Positions 50,282-60,892 of a stretch of DNA of 64,000 bases are shown here, one piece after another. How positions within the stretch are numbered: the stretch's first letter is position 1; every line of letters starts with the position of its first letter. The notes beneath the pieces are model-generated. The model was not told the DNA's origin and searched no databases. It worked only from the letters and a program-made list of their open reading frames with translations. The stretch is from Burkholderia sp. USMB20 (GTDB lineage Bacteria; Pseudomonadota; Gammaproteobacteria; Burkholderiales; Burkholderiaceae): the NCBI RefSeq assembly GCF_000949135.2, contig NZ_JTAN02000005.1:248001-312000 (forward strand). Reading direction: 5' to 3'. The position numbers were made by a program, and so were the translations under genes.

Positions 50282-51847
50282 TTATTGCCTGGCGGCAAGA
50301 CCGAACGCATAGAGCTTGTGACTCGTGCCGTCGTACGGCAGACCGAGTACCTTGGTGTGGTAGCCCGCCCCCCAGTACACCGACCCGTCGACGATGGCAG
50401 CGCCCGACACCACCGCGCCGTTGTTCTCGTAGCTCCACTTGATCTCGCCCGTCGCCGCATCGAGCGCATACATGCTCGCGCCCGTCCCGGCCAACGAGCC
50501 GGCATAGACGACACCGTTTGCGGCCGACATCGCCACCGTGTCCATCTTGCCCTGCGGGTCGGCCGTGCGCCACAGCACCTTGCCGGTGGCGGCGTCGACC
50601 GCCGCCCAGATGCCGCCCTTGGTCGTCTTCTGGCCGTTCGGACCGTTGTCGACGTCGATCGATTTGCCGTCCAGGTTGCCGATCGAAACGTAGATGCGCT
50701 TGCCGTCGGCGGCCGTCCCCCACAGCATGCCGCCCAGCAGGCTGCCCGGGCCGACCTGCGTCTGCCAGACCACCTTGCCGGTCTTGGGATCGAGCGCCCA
50801 GTACACGCCGCTCTTCGCGCCTGCGCCCACCAACGTCCTCTCCTTCCCGTTGATGGTCGCCTTGAACAGGTTGGGCCCCGAGCCGAAATCGTAGTCCGGG
50901 CCGTCGTCGTGGTCGTAGTTGGTCGACATGTCGGCCGCCAACGTACGGGTATGCCAGACGATCCTGCCGGTCTTGAGGTCGAGCGCGACAAAGCTGTCGA
51001 TCATGTTGGCCGGCGTATCGGGTTTGCAGTTCTTCTGGGTCGGGTAACGGCAGTGACCCGGCGGAACCGAGAAGTTGTTGCCCGTGGTCACGTAGAGCAG
51101 GCCGGTTTCATGATCGACCGCCGCCGTGTTGCCCCACACCGAGCCGCCGGTATATCCCTTCGGCACCATATAGGTCTTCCACAGCATCTTGCCGGTCTTG
51201 GCGTCGAGGGCGACCACCGCGCCGCGATAGGTCGGCTTGTCCTTGAGCGCCTCGGCACGCGACGAGAGGCCGACGTACACCACGCCGCGATCGACGATCG
51301 GCGACTGGGTAATGATCGCGGTCGGATCCGAATCCACCTTGGTCCGCCACAGTGGCGCACCATCGTCTGCCTTCGCTGCCAGCACGAACGCGCCGGTCGG
51401 GTTGTTCGCGACCTGGGTGCCCTGCCCGAAGATCAGCGTGCCCTCCCAGTAGGCCGGGCTGGTGCGCGACGCATCGTTGTCGATGCCGCTGTATTCGGTG
51501 ATCTTCTTCTTCCACTTCACCTTGCCGCTGGCGGCATCGACCGCCCACAGCGAGCCGCCGAAGTCCGGCACATACACGGTGCCGTTGGCGACGGTCGGCG
51601 TGGCCGACACGTTGCCGTCGGTATCCAGCGTCCAGCGCGGCGCAAGCTGCGAGACGTTGTCGACGCCGATCACGCGCTCGTCCGGCGCGGTGCGCGTGTT
51701 GTCGACACCCTGCCCGGCAAAGACCCAGTCTGCCGCCGCACCCGGGCCGCTTGCGATCATGCCGAACAGGGCAAGCGTTCCGATCATGGCCGGCGTACGC
51801 CGGCGCCACGAGGCAAGTCCGGCATGCTGCTTGTTGGAGGTTTTCAT
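50282..51847 (-). CDS. PQQ-dependent dehydrogenase, polyvinyl-alcohol-dehydrogenase type
   Basis: A 521-aa periplasmic beta-propeller protein. A signal peptide ends in GAAADW; repeated WALD/VYVGxxDGxLYALDAATG blades form an eight-bladed PQQ fold. Block HCRYPTQKNCKPDTPANMIDSFVALDLKTG is typical of polyvinyl-alcohol dehydrogenase relatives. No C-terminal cytochrome c (no CxxCH), so electrons would go to a separate carrier. Substrate unknown, probably an alcohol. Confidence 0.87.
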   Translation of the reverse strand: MKTSNKQHAGLASWRRRTPAMIGTLALFGMIASGPGAAADWVFAGQGVDNTRTAPDERVIGVDNVSQLAPRWTLDTDGNVSATPTVANGTVYVPDFGGSLWAVDAASGKVKWKKKITEYSGIDNDASRTSPAYWEGTLIFGQGTQVANNPTGAFVLAAKADDGAPLWRTKVDSDPTAIITQSPIVDRGVVYVGLSSRAEALKDKPTYRGAVVALDAKTGKMLWKTYMVPKGYTGGSVWGNTAAVDHETGLLYVTTGNNFSVPPGHCRYPTQKNCKPDTPANMIDSFVALDLKTGRIVWHTRTLAADMSTNYDHDDGPDYDFGSGPNLFKATINGKERTLVGAGAKSGVYWALDPKTGKVVWQTQVGPGSLLGGMLWGTAADGKRIYVSIGNLDGKSIDVDNGPNGQKTTKGGIWAAVDAATGKVLWRTADPQGKMDTVAMSAANGVVYAGSLAGTGASMYALDAATGEIKWSYENNGAVVSGAAIVDGSVYWGAGYHTKVLGLPYDGTSHKLYAFGLAARQ

Positions 51848-52179
51848 GACATCACCTTACCGAGAGAAGAGTGACTGATGACCGGCCGAACCGAAACGGC
51901 CGCGGTGAAAAAAACTGGCGCGCCGGGGCGACTGGAAGCGACCGGGACGCTGGCGATACCCGACCTGCGCGTGCTTTCAAAAGCGGGGAAAAGATCGACA
52001 TGGCCGGGATGAATCATTTGACGCAGCGTGAATATCGATACCCAAAGTTCGGTTGCGAAGCGCGAAACATAGGACCACTGCATGAAACCACCACACGCGC
52101 CGATGAAACATGCGCGCCCGTGACGACAGCGCGTGACGACGCGCGAACCCTGAAGCCGATGCACCGGCGGATCCGCCGC
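51848..52179. other. Promoter region of PQQ dehydrogenase
   Basis: About 330 bases; no supported gene. Confidence 0.45.
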
Positions 52180-52511
52180 TCAGAACGTATGCATCATCCC
52201 CACATACGCGCCCGTCTGCGACTCGCCCGTCATCGGGCTCGTGCCCGACGTCGCGTCGCGCGGCGACGGTTGAAGACCGTCGACATCCCGCCGCCGAGAT
52301 CCTCGAAGCCCTTCAGGCCGAACATGCTGGTGCCCCAGTCGCCGCCTTCCGCGCTCCAGCGCGTCGAACTGCCGCCGGGCGTCGCGATGTGGTTCAGGTA
52401 TTCGACGCCGCCGTCGATCCGGCCGTACAGCGTCACGCTCGTCTGCGCGAACGCGGCCGCCGGTGCGGCGGCCACGATCAGCCATGCGAAATGTTTGAGT
52501 CGCAAAATCAA
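52180..52511 (-). pseudogene. Gram-negative porin, internal deletion remnant
   Basis: The first part reads a porin signal peptide and N-terminus in one frame (RLKHFAWLIVAAAPAAAFA, then QTSVTLYGRIDGGVEYLN ... SMFGLKGFEDLGGGMSTVFN, about 80 residues). At about 52265 the frame shifts and the last 25 residues read TSGTSPMTGESQTGAYVGMMHTF, a typical porin C-terminal strand ending in Phe. The middle of about 250 residues is missing. The start is probably TTG near 52505-52511 behind GGAGGGGG. It cannot make a barrel. Confidence 0.8.
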
Positions 52512-53149
52512 GCTCGCCCCCTCCACGCCTCGACCGCCCGCGGCATGCCTCGCGAGCGCGCACGTTGTGTCCGCAATCGATCGAAAAAACACCCGGGCCC
52601 TCGCCGCGCCAGGCGCGAGCAGGTTGCCCGACATCCCGATACCCTTCCGGCAAACGACTGCTTGCCGATCGCACCGCACACGCCGGCGCATTATCGTTGG
52701 CCGGCAACCCATGCCATCACGGCAGCGATGGTGCAACGCACACCATACGAATCGACATGCACGCGTCTGACGTTGATAATCCGCCGAACTGCGACGGAAC
52801 AAGCGACAAAGACGATGGAATCGATACGGTACGCGGCCGCCGCGAGCCTTCCTTGTGGACCGATTATGAGGGTAGGACAAGCACCGCTCGATGAACAACC
52901 ACTATTTGGAAATCCACCCATGCCGCTCGTTTCTTGATGACGAAATCGAGTCGTGCCAGCATCGGACTTGCCGCCTCTGTTGCCGGCCATGCGCCGTGAC
53001 GATCCAGTGATGGTTGACGACGCAGTTGACGATGACGATCCATGCAATTGCAGCACGCCCGCCGCAGCACGCCATGTGAATCGGCGGACGATGAAAAGCG
53101 GGAATGACGCGGTTGCCGGCCGCGCACGTACCGGCCGGCACCCGAAGGC
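52512..53149. other. Spacer upstream of porin remnant
   Basis: About 640 bases without supported gene; composition is less biased than core genes. It probably contains the former porin promoter. Confidence 0.45.
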
Positions 53150-54121
53150 TTATCGCGGCGTTTCGACGTAGGTTTCCCTGCAGATCTCGCGCAGCGCCTG
53201 GACGAGCACATCCCGCGTCGGCGCATGCGATTCGGCGGCGCGGGTAAACAGCGCGATGGGCGGCAGCGTCCAGACCAGCGAGTAAGGCACGATCGCCACG
53301 CCGGCGATGCGCACCATTTCTTCCGCGATATCGGCCGGCACGATCGACACCGCGTCGTCGCTCGACGCGATCATTTCGCCGATCAGCTTCGACGAGTAGC
53401 TTTCGACGATCGGCACGGGCGGCGCGATGCCCGCCGACAGAAACAGGTCGGTCACCTGCTCGCGCATCGGCGTGTGGGGCGCGCCGAGAATCCAGTCCAG
53501 CGCGTGCAGCTTCTCCCAGTCGAGCTTCGTGCGGGCCAGTTTCGCGGCGAGCCGCCGGCTCGCGATCATCCGGGGCTGCTGCTGGTACAGGACTTCGAAG
53601 GAGACCTGCCCCAGATCGATCGCCGACGACGCCCGCCCGATCACGAGATCGACGCTGTGATCCTTGAGCTGCAACAGCAGCTGATCGCTGGTGCCCTCGT
53701 GGATCGTCACGGTCAGGCGCCGTTCCATCCGGGATTGCAGCCGCTTGAGCGCCGCCGACAGCATCTGGCCCGAAATAAACGGAATCACGCCGATATGCAG
53801 GTGCGCCGCATGGCCGGCGGCAACCGCCTCCATCTCGCGGGCGAGATGGTCGAGATCCTTCAGCATCGCCTTGGCGCGCTCGAGCACGACCGAACCGAGC
53901 GCGGTCGGCCGCATCCCGCGCGACGAGCGCTCGAACAGCGGCGTGCCGAACATGCTTTCCAGCTCGGACAGCGCATTCGTCACGGCGGGCTGGCTGCTGG
54001 CCATGTGCTCCGCGACGCGCGTCAGCGACCCGTGCTGCTGGATCTGCAGCAACAGCATCAGGTGCCGCATCTTCAGGCGCGCGCCAAGCCGCCTGACCAC
54101 GTCGTTCGCGTCGAATGTCAT
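53150..54121 (-). CDS. LysR-type regulator divergent from maeB
   Basis: A 323-aa regulator: helix-turn-helix LMLLLQIQQHGSLTRVAEHMASSQPAVTNALSELESMFGTPLFERSSRGMRPT, then a substrate-binding domain. It resembles GbpR/PcaQ-type aromatic or sugar-acid regulators. It diverges from maeB with 136 bases between, so it could control maeB, itself or an unlinked regulon. Confidence 0.92.
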   Translation of the reverse strand: MTFDANDVVRRLGARLKMRHLMLLLQIQQHGSLTRVAEHMASSQPAVTNALSELESMFGTPLFERSSRGMRPTALGSVVLERAKAMLKDLDHLAREMEAVAAGHAAHLHIGVIPFISGQMLSAALKRLQSRMERRLTVTIHEGTSDQLLLQLKDHSVDLVIGRASSAIDLGQVSFEVLYQQQPRMIASRRLAAKLARTKLDWEKLHALDWILGAPHTPMREQVTDLFLSAGIAPPVPIVESYSSKLIGEMIASSDDAVSIVPADIAEEMVRIAGVAIVPYSLVWTLPPIALFTRAAESHAPTRDVLVQALREICRETYVETPR

Positions 54122-54257
54122 TGCCGTACCGCCGCACCATCATGAAAAAGTGATGGAGCGATATTAAAACAGAATCATCTCCTTATGGCCGATCCCTAGA
54201 ATCACCTCCATGGATCGCGTCGGGACTGGCCTGGCGCGCACGCCCGGACCCGACAAC

Positions 54258-56558
54258 ATGAAACAGACAGAGACCCAGCAGCAGGCCGCGTACGACTATC
54301 ACGAGTTTCCGACCCCGGGGAAGATCTCCGTCGTCGCCAGCAAGCCGCTCGTGACGCAGCGCGATCTCGCGCTCGCCTACACGCCCGGCGTCGCCAGCGT
54401 CTGCGAGTCGATCGCCGCCGAGCCGCTGAACGCGCACCGCTTCACGAGCCGCGGGAATCTGGTGGGCGTCATCACCAACGGCACCGCCGTGCTGGGTCTG
54501 GGCAACATCGGCGCGCTCGCGTCCAAGCCGGTCATGGAAGGCAAGGCCGTGCTGTTCAAGAAGTTCGCGGGGATCGACGTGTTCGACATCGAGATCAACG
54601 AGACCGACCCGGACAAGCTCGTCGACATCATCGCCGGCCTCGAGCCGACCTTCGGCGGGATCAACCTCGAGGACATCAAGGCGCCGGAGTGCTTCACCGT
54701 CGAGCGCAAGCTGCGCGAGCGCATGAAGATTCCCGTCTTTCACGACGACCAGCACGGCACCGCGATCACCGTCGCCGCCGCGTTCATCAACGGGCTGAAG
54801 GTGGTCGGGAAGTCGATCAAGGAAGTGAAGGTCGTGACGTCCGGTGCCGGCGCGGCGGCGCTGGCCTGCCTGGACCTGCTCGTCGACCTCGGGCTGCCGG
54901 TCGCGAACATCTGGGCGACGGATATCGAAGGCGTCGTCTATCGCGGCCGCACCACGCTGATGGATCCGGCCAAGGAACGCTTCGCGCAGGAAACCGATGC
55001 GCGCACGCTGTCCGAAGTGATCGGCGACGCGGACGTGTTCCTCGGGTTGTCGGTCGGCGGCATCCTGAAGCCGGAGATGCTGAAGGCGATGGCCGCGCGT
55101 CCGCTGATTCTCGCGCTCGCCAACCCGACGCCGGAGATCTTCCCCGAACTCGCGCATGCGACGCGCGACGATGTCGTGATCGCGACCGGCCGCTCGGATT
55201 TCCCGAACCAGGTCAATAACGTTCTCTGCTTCCCGTACATCTTCCGCGGCGCGCTGGATGTGGGCGCGACGACGATCACCCGCGAAATGGAAATCGCCGC
55301 GGTTCACGCGATCGCCGGCCTCGCGCAGGAAGAGCAGAACGACATCGTCGCGGCGGCCTACGGTGGCGACGAAGTGTCGTTCGGTCCGCAATACCTGATT
55401 CCGAAGCCGTTCGATCCGCGCCTGATCGTGCGTATCGCACCGGCCGTCGCCAAGGCGGCGATCGAAGGCGGCGTGGCGACGCGTCCGCTCGCGGATCTCG
55501 ACGCGTATGTCGAGCAGCTGCAGCAGTTCGTCTACCACTCGGGCGCGTTCATGAAGCCGCTGTTCGCGACCGCGCGCCAGCTCGTGCGCGACGGCGGCAA
55601 GGCACGCATCGTGTTCACCGAAGGCGAGGACGAGCGTGTGCTCCGCGCGGTGCAGGTGATCGTCGACGAGAAGCTCGCGCGTCCGATCCTGGTCGGCCGT
55701 CCGGAGGTGCTGCTCGCGCGGATCGAGCGGTTCGGCCTGCGCCTGCGTCTCGGTCAGGACGTCGAGGTGACCAATCCGGAATATGACGAGCGCTTCCCGC
55801 AATACTGGACCACGTATTGGGAACTGCGCTGCCGCGACGGCATCTCGAAGGAAATGGCGCGCGTCGAAATGCGCCGGCGCCTGACGCTGATCGGCGCGAT
55901 GATGGTGCGGCTCGGCGATGCGGACGGGATGATCTGCGGGACGGTCGGCGAGTATCACAATCACCTGCGCTTCGTCGACGAAGTGATCGGCAGGAAGCCC
56001 GATGCATCGACCTACGCGGCGATGAATATCCTGCTGCTCAACCAGCGGACGGTCGCGCTCGTGGATACCCACGTGAACGACAACCCGGATGCGGAGCAGA
56101 TCGCGGAATTCACGATCGCGGCCGCGCGGCAGATGGAATGGCTGAACCTCACGCCAAAGGCTGCGCTGCTGTCGCGGTCGAACTTCGGGTCGGGCAGCGC
56201 GGCGTCGGGCGTGAAGATGCGCAAGGCGCTCGAGATCATCCGCGCGCACGCGCCGGATATCGAAGCCGATGGCGAGATGCATGGCGACTGCGCGCTCGAT
56301 GAGGCGCTGCGTGCGCGGCTGCTGCCGATGTCGCCACTGAAGGGCGCGGCGAACCTGCTCGTGTGCCCGAACGTCGATGCAGGGAACATCGCTTACAACC
56401 TGCTCAAGACGGAAGCCGGCAGCAACGTCGCGGTCGGGCCGTTCCTGCTGGGGGTCAATGCGCCGGTGAACATCCTCACGTCGAGCGCGACCGTGCGACG
56501 GATCGTGAACATGACGGCGTTGACCGTGATCGAAGCGAATCGGAACGTGGCGGGTTGA
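54258..56558 (+). CDS. maeB: NADP-dependent malic enzyme with phosphotransacetylase domain
   Basis: A 766-aa enzyme. The malic domain is at the N-terminus ([71 protein letters not shown]), followed by an NAD(P) fold ([16 protein letters not shown]). From about residue 430 there is a phosphate-acetyltransferase-like domain, probably allosteric ([15 protein letters not shown], ... [33 protein letters not shown]). It decarboxylates malate to pyruvate, making NADPH. ATG 54258 (MKQTET) gives the usual length; ATG 54210 is an alternative. Confidence 0.95.
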   Translation: MKQTETQQQAAYDYHEFPTPGKISVVASKPLVTQRDLALAYTPGVASVCESIAAEPLNAHRFTSRGNLVGVITNGTAVLGLGNIGALASKPVMEGKAVLFKKFAGIDVFDIEINETDPDKLVDIIAGLEPTFGGINLEDIKAPECFTVERKLRERMKIPVFHDDQHGTAITVAAAFINGLKVVGKSIKEVKVVTSGAGAAALACLDLLVDLGLPVANIWATDIEGVVYRGRTTLMDPAKERFAQETDARTLSEVIGDADVFLGLSVGGILKPEMLKAMAARPLILALANPTPEIFPELAHATRDDVVIATGRSDFPNQVNNVLCFPYIFRGALDVGATTITREMEIAAVHAIAGLAQEEQNDIVAAAYGGDEVSFGPQYLIPKPFDPRLIVRIAPAVAKAAIEGGVATRPLADLDAYVEQLQQFVYHSGAFMKPLFATARQLVRDGGKARIVFTEGEDERVLRAVQVIVDEKLARPILVGRPEVLLARIERFGLRLRLGQDVEVTNPEYDERFPQYWTTYWELRCRDGISKEMARVEMRRRLTLIGAMMVRLGDADGMICGTVGEYHNHLRFVDEVIGRKPDASTYAAMNILLLNQRTVALVDTHVNDNPDAEQIAEFTIAAARQMEWLNLTPKAALLSRSNFGSGSAASGVKMRKALEIIRAHAPDIEADGEMHGDCALDEALRARLLPMSPLKGAANLLVCPNVDAGNIAYNLLKTEAGSNVAVGPFLLGVNAPVNILTSSATVRRIVNMTALTVIEANRNVAG

Positions 56559-56682
56559 GTGCGGCCCAGGTAGTCGCATGATGGGTGCCGGCTGCGGCCG
56601 GCCCTGTCCTGCGAGCGAAGTATTAGAATCGTCGGCAATCGGCTGCCGATTCGGCGGCCGTCCCTGCTCGCGAGAAGACGCG

Positions 56683-57411
56683 ATGAAGGTAACGATTGCA
56701 TACCTCGACGAACCGCCATTTGGATGGACGGAACCGGACGGCACGGCAACCGGTGCCGACCTCGATCTCGCCGGCGAGATCCTTCGGGCGATCGGTGTCA
56801 CGCGGATCGAACCTCACCTGACGACGTTCAGTGAACTGCTGCCCGGTGTCGCCGCAGGCCGCTGGGACATGAACGTTCCGCTCTTCGTTACGCCGGAACG
56901 CGCCGCCAAGGTCGCGTTCAGCGTACCCGTGTGGGGAATCGCGGACGGCTTTCTCGTTCGTGCCGGAAACCCGAAGCAACTGACCGGCTATGCGTCGCTT
57001 GCCGCACGTCCCGATGCACGTCTTGGCATCATTACCGGACAGGTACAGCACGACTCGGCGAAAGCCGCGGGCGTGAGCGAGCATCAGATCACCCTGTTCG
57101 ACCGGCAAGCCGATGCGATCGACGCGGTGTGCGCTGGCGCGGTCGACGCGTACGCCAGCACTGCGCTCGGACTTCGGATCGTGGCGAAGCGGATGGGCGG
57201 CGCATTGCTCGAGGCCGTCGCGCACGAACCGGTGGCGGACCGGATACACCACCGGCCGCCGTTGGGTGCCTTCTCGTTCAATCGACAAAACAGCGCGTTG
57301 CTCGATGCGGTCAACCGGCAGCTGCGCGCGTATCTGGGCTCGCCGGAGCATCGCGCGCGCATGGCGGGATTCGGATTGAGCAGCGCCGAAATCGATCCTG
57401 CCCTCCGCTGA
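56683..57411 (+). CDS. Solute-binding-protein-like protein without signal peptide
   Basis: A 242-aa protein of the SBP_bac_3 (polar amino-acid binding) fold: KVTIAYLDEPPFGWTEPDGTATGADLDLAGEILRAIGVTRIEPHLTTFSELLPGVAAGRWDMNVPLFVTPERAAKVAFSVP. ATG 56683 follows GAGAAGACG and starts directly at the first strand, with no signal peptide; a longer frame to 56578 has Cys-rich, non-hydrophobic text that is not a signal. No ABC partner genes adjoin. It may be cytoplasmic, or an unusual regulator or enzyme-like derivative. 124 bases after maeB, same strand. Confidence 0.75.
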   Translation: MKVTIAYLDEPPFGWTEPDGTATGADLDLAGEILRAIGVTRIEPHLTTFSELLPGVAAGRWDMNVPLFVTPERAAKVAFSVPVWGIADGFLVRAGNPKQLTGYASLAARPDARLGIITGQVQHDSAKAAGVSEHQITLFDRQADAIDAVCAGAVDAYASTALGLRIVAKRMGGALLEAVAHEPVADRIHHRPPLGAFSFNRQNSALLDAVNRQLRAYLGSPEHRARMAGFGLSSAEIDPALR

Positions 57412-57628
57412 AACGGTGCCGCGAGGATGAGCACCGGCAACTGGATAAGCGCATTCGAGATGGTGACGCTGGAAGCTGCGCATCGCGCACGCTCGTGCTC
57501 GTGCTAGTGCTCGCGAAAACAGCGCACCGGCACGCCAAGGCGCGACTGCGCCTCACCCAACTCGCCCGGACCGAACACGGCCGCGCTTTGCCGCAGGTCT
57601 TCCCATGCGAAGACATCGTCGTTGACGA

Positions 57629-57886
57629 TCAGGCGGTTACCGAACTGCCTCGATATGCGTCAAACAGCTGTGAGCACAGGGCCGCCAGGGCCGCGAGATT
57701 CACAGCCTGGTCCGCGTGCTCGACTTCGCCGGCATTAAGCACGTCATCGAGGACAGGAGCCAGGCGACGCAGTTTTCGGAAGGTAGCGGCATCAAGTTTC
57801 ATGTGATGATGCGCGAAGGGGCACGCTGGACTTCTGCCAAGCTCTTCGCGCTGGAACTTCAGGAAGCCTTCGATCAGGTCTTGCAT
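57629..57886 (-). pseudogene. Possible carbonic-anhydrase remnant (first 15 codons only)
   Basis: MQDLIEGFLKFQREE matches the N-terminus of beta-class carbonic anhydrases, but the next residues (LGRSPACPFAHHHMK...) do not and no CxDSR motif is found in any frame nearby. It may be a deletion scar. No good ribosome site. The rest of 57412-58015 holds no supported gene. Confidence 0.35.
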
Positions 57887-58015
57887 GATGTCGCCCGTTT
57901 GGTTGTGTGGGAACTCGATGTGCAATCGAGGTGGCCACGAAAATATGCCTGCGCTTTATGCTCAGATCGTGCACCCCCGACATCCATGACCGGGGGCGCG
58001 TAGGCTGGGAATGCT

Positions 58016-58837
58016 TCAGACCGACTTACCTTCCAGCATCTTTACCGTATCGTCTGTGGTCCAGACTCCATCGGCGATGAAGCGATAATTGACTAGCGCA
58101 GCGCCATAGCCATCGCCTTCCGGCAGCTTCGGTCCCGCTACGGCGTCACGCACGACTGCCACCTCGAAGCCATTCTCGAGCAGATCGCGCAGATGCGACT
58201 CCACGCACAGGTTGGCCAGCATGCCCGCCAGAATGACCTGCTCCACGCGCTGCTTGCCCAGTTGGAGCTTCAGGTCGTTGACCTGGGGGCCATAGAGCTT
58301 GTGCGGCGAGCAAATGATTGTCTTGTCATCCTCGATGTACGGTTTGAACTCCGGAAGGAAGTCCGAGCCTGACCCGCGGAAGCCTTCAAGCGAGAGCGCA
58401 CTCGGACGGTCGAACAGGCCGAGGTTGTGCTGAAATATCTCCGCCCCACCCTGGAACTTCCACCGATGGTCCTGCGGATAGTAGTAGTGGGGGGAAATCG
58501 CTATCGTAATTCCGGCCTTCTTGGACGCCTGAAACAGTCGCACCAGGTTCGGCACCATATTCTGTTCGGTCACGCTTTCGCCCACCACCGGCCACGCCTT
58601 GCCCTTCGGGCTCATGAAGTCAATCTGCGGATCGATCACGACGAACGCAGTACGGGTGAGGTCAAGCTTCATGCCCGTCTTGGGCAGTGCCGGTTTGGCC
58701 GGATCCGCGTACTTGGCACCGCCACCGGCGGGCGCTGAGTTGGCCAGCGAGGGCAGTTGCGTGGAGGCCACTGCCGCGGCGGCAGCCATGCCCTTGAAGA
58801 AGGTACGGCGGCCATGAAATTTCGAGGATTCACACAT
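58016..58837 (-). CDS. Tat-exported cysteine hydrolase (isochorismatase-like)
   Basis: A 273-aa cysteine hydrolase. A twin-arginine signal (GRRTFFKGMAAAAAVAS) leads to a mature domain with catalytic D69 (VVIDPQIDFM), Lys in SPHKLYG and Cys in ANLCVESHLRD. The family hydrolyses amides or isochorismate-like substrates, usually in the cytoplasm; export is uncommon. Genes around it (haloperoxidase-type hydrolase, catalase) suggest a peroxide-linked function. Substrate unknown. Confidence 0.88.
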   Translation of the reverse strand: MCESSKFHGRRTFFKGMAAAAAVASTQLPSLANSAPAGGGAKYADPAKPALPKTGMKLDLTRTAFVVIDPQIDFMSPKGKAWPVVGESVTEQNMVPNLVRLFQASKKAGITIAISPHYYYPQDHRWKFQGGAEIFQHNLGLFDRPSALSLEGFRGSGSDFLPEFKPYIEDDKTIICSPHKLYGPQVNDLKLQLGKQRVEQVILAGMLANLCVESHLRDLLENGFEVAVVRDAVAGPKLPEGDGYGAALVNYRFIADGVWTTDDTVKMLEGKSV

Positions 58838-59009
58838 AGTAATTCTCCGGTTGGCTGCGCGGGAACGCTAGCAGGTGCGGCCGACGCGCTGTCACGGGTC
58901 CCAAGCGCACGTTCGCTAAAGCAACTTCCAGAATCGGGAAGAGACGGAGTGGTCGTCACAGCCGCCAGGTTTCATCACCGCCTGGAAAGCGCACTGCGGC
59001 TACCCGAAC
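58838..59009. other. Promoter side of cysteine hydrolase gene
   Basis: No supported gene. Confidence 0.4.
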
Positions 59010-59239
59010 TCCTTGTCAGACGAGCCGGGCGATGCAGGACGCAACGTTTACGGGGTTCCAGTTGTTGATCGTCCCCACGAGGCAGGTGAGGATCGGCAGT
59101 TCCTGCTAGCTGTATTGCGTGTGTACACGTTCTCGCGAATAGGCCCTTCGATCGTGATCTTCTGAAACAGCGGGCCGAACTCCATGCGATTCGTGGACAG
59201 TTCTCTGGACTTCTTAACGTAGGTAGGAATCTGAGTCAT
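59010..59239 (-). pseudogene. Carboxymuconolactone-decarboxylase / AhpD-like remnant
   Basis: ATG 59239 with AAGGAA upstream begins MTQIPTYVKKSRELSTNRMEFG. After about 45 residues the original frame is lost; in another frame, the downstream DNA reads ELPILTCLVGTINNWNPVNVASCIARLV and stop, a typical C-terminal helix of carboxymuconolactone-decarboxylase (AhpD-type) proteins. Frame change and missing CxxC centre mark it as broken. Its start overlaps the stop of the next upstream fragment (TAATG). Confidence 0.5.
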
Positions 59240-59394
59240 TAGGTTTCCTTTATGAACTGACTGAAGGCGTGTTTCTCGACCATGGCGGTGCGTTCCAGAT
59301 CGAGTGTCATCGTGGGGAACGGGCATGGCGCGCGCGCTCGGATCGGTGTACCAGGCCGCTTGTTCTGCTGTTGGTAGTTGCTGTGTTGGATCAT
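59239..59394 (-). pseudogene. Truncated cysteine-hydrolase N-terminus
   Basis: A 51-residue frame from ATG 59394 (AGGAA upstream) to a stop overlapping the following fragment. PTMTLDLERTAMV resembles TGMKLDLTRTAFV of the intact cysteine hydrolase at 58016-58837, just before its catalytic Asp, then continues in unrelated text (VEKHAFSQFIKET). Likely a deletion remnant of a second cysteine hydrolase; a functional small peptide cannot be excluded. Confidence 0.45.
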
Positions 59395-59759
59395 GTTGGT
59401 TCCTGGGACTGGGGTGGACAACGAACACGCCGCGAGAATCTCGAGCCGATGCATCGATGCTGACGTGATGCGTTGAAATCTAGAGGCAAATGCCTGCCTG
59501 AACTAGGGGCCGGGTGCGGATAGTTCTGTCAATCGCGACGCACCAATCGCGTTTAGCGAGAGTTCATCAAGAATGAGCCGGCGCATTTGAAGATCCTGTC
59601 GTGCGGATGGCTGAGCCCGGTGAACGACCCAGCGGCACGCGCTGGATGCGTTGCCGCGACATTGGTGAAGCACCTGCAACATCGAATTGCACGTGATGCA
59701 TATCGCACGGCGAGGTGACCGTGGCTAGACTGATCGCGTCTCCCCTCAGGCCTATACCC
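59395..59759. other. Spacer upstream of haloperoxidase-type hydrolase
   Basis: No supported gene; presumably the promoter region of the hydrolase-catalase pair. Confidence 0.45.
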
Positions 59760-60755
59760 ATGAAGATCGATCCCGTGCCAATGCAGCGTGGCTTCGCCAG
59801 AGTCACGCGTCGTCAGTTGTTGATCATCGGGGCAGGCACTGCAGCAGCAGTGGCTTTGCCATTCGCAGCGTTCGCTGCACCTACTGCGCCGAATGGCGCC
59901 GAAACTCCGGAAGGAAATCCACCCATGAGCTATATCACCACCAAAGACGGAGTCCAGATCTTCTACAAGGATTTGGGTCCCTCCAATGGCACTCCGATCG
60001 TCTTCTCGCACGGATGGCCTCTGAGCTCCGACGATTGGGACGCGCAGATGATGTTCTTCCTCTCCAAGGGCTATCGTGTCGTCGCGCACGATCGGCGCGG
60101 GCATGGTCGCTCGGCGCAAGTCTGGAACGGCCACGACATGGATCACTACGCCGACGACCTCGCCGCGGTCGTGAACCATCTCGACCTCAAGGGCGCGATC
60201 CACGTCGGGCACTCCACCGGCGGCGGCGAGGTCGTGCGCTATCTCGCTCGCCACGGCGAGAAGCGGGCCGCGATGGCCTGCCTCATTAACGCCGTGCCGC
60301 CGCTGATGGTCAAGACCGCGTCGAATCCCGGCGGCCAGCCGAAGGACGTGTTCGACGGCCTGCAACGGCAGACGGCCACGAACCGGGCGCAGTTCTACCG
60401 AGACATTCCCGCCGGGCCGTTCTACGGCTTCAACCGGCCGGGCGCGAAGCCGCAGGAAGGCATCATCCAGAACTGGTGGCGCCAGGGGATGATGGGCAGC
60501 GCCAAGGCGCACTACGACGGCATCGTCGCGTTCTCGCAGACCGACTTCACCGACGACCTGAAGAAGATCGGACTGCCGGTGCTGGTGATGCACGGCGACG
60601 ACGACCAGGTCGTCCCCTACGCCGACTCCGCGCCACTGTCGGCCAAGCTGCTGAAGAACGGCACGCTGAAGACCTACAAGGGCTTTCCGCACGGCATGCC
60701 GACAACGCACGCGGACGTCATCAACGCGGACCTGCTGACATTTATCCAGGCCTGA
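59760..60755 (+). CDS. Exported alpha/beta hydrolase, non-haem haloperoxidase type
   Basis: A 331-aa protein. A twin-arginine-like leader ([26 protein letters not shown]17-R18) is fused to a chloroperoxidase-type hydrolase: oxyanion [10 protein letters not shown], nucleophile GHSTGGGE, Asp in [10 protein letters not shown] and His in HGMPTTHAD. The mature region starts near [16 protein letters not shown] (59925). Non-haem haloperoxidases are perhydrolases that use H2O2 and a carboxylic acid, or plain esterases. Directly followed by a catalase gene with a TGATG overlap (see next). Confidence 0.87.
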   Translation: MKIDPVPMQRGFARVTRRQLLIIGAGTAAAVALPFAAFAAPTAPNGAETPEGNPPMSYITTKDGVQIFYKDLGPSNGTPIVFSHGWPLSSDDWDAQMMFFLSKGYRVVAHDRRGHGRSAQVWNGHDMDHYADDLAAVVNHLDLKGAIHVGHSTGGGEVVRYLARHGEKRAAMACLINAVPPLMVKTASNPGGQPKDVFDGLQRQTATNRAQFYRDIPAGPFYGFNRPGAKPQEGIIQNWWRQGMMGSAKAHYDGIVAFSQTDFTDDLKKIGLPVLVMHGDDDQVVPYADSAPLSAKLLKNGTLKTYKGFPHGMPTTHADVINADLLTFIQA

Positions 60756-60892
60756 TGGAGTCCGAATCAGTCGGCACCGTCGATGGCCGGTCCACGCTTG
60801 TGGTGAAGGCCATCGACGCGACGCCCACTCCGGACGTCCAGTCCTCCCTCCTGAAGACGCTCCGCCGAACCCTTCTTCTTGCCCACATTGCC

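Noticed and set aside
49256-51874. 872-codon + strand frame, and similar long frames at 35385-37814, 45808-47880 and 54183-56801 (minus)
   Set aside because: Each lies antisense to well-supported genes and shows only Arg/Asp/His-rich composition.
57420-57510. Short CTCGTG-type repeats after the binding-protein-like gene
   Set aside because: Imperfect, few copies and common in high-GC DNA.
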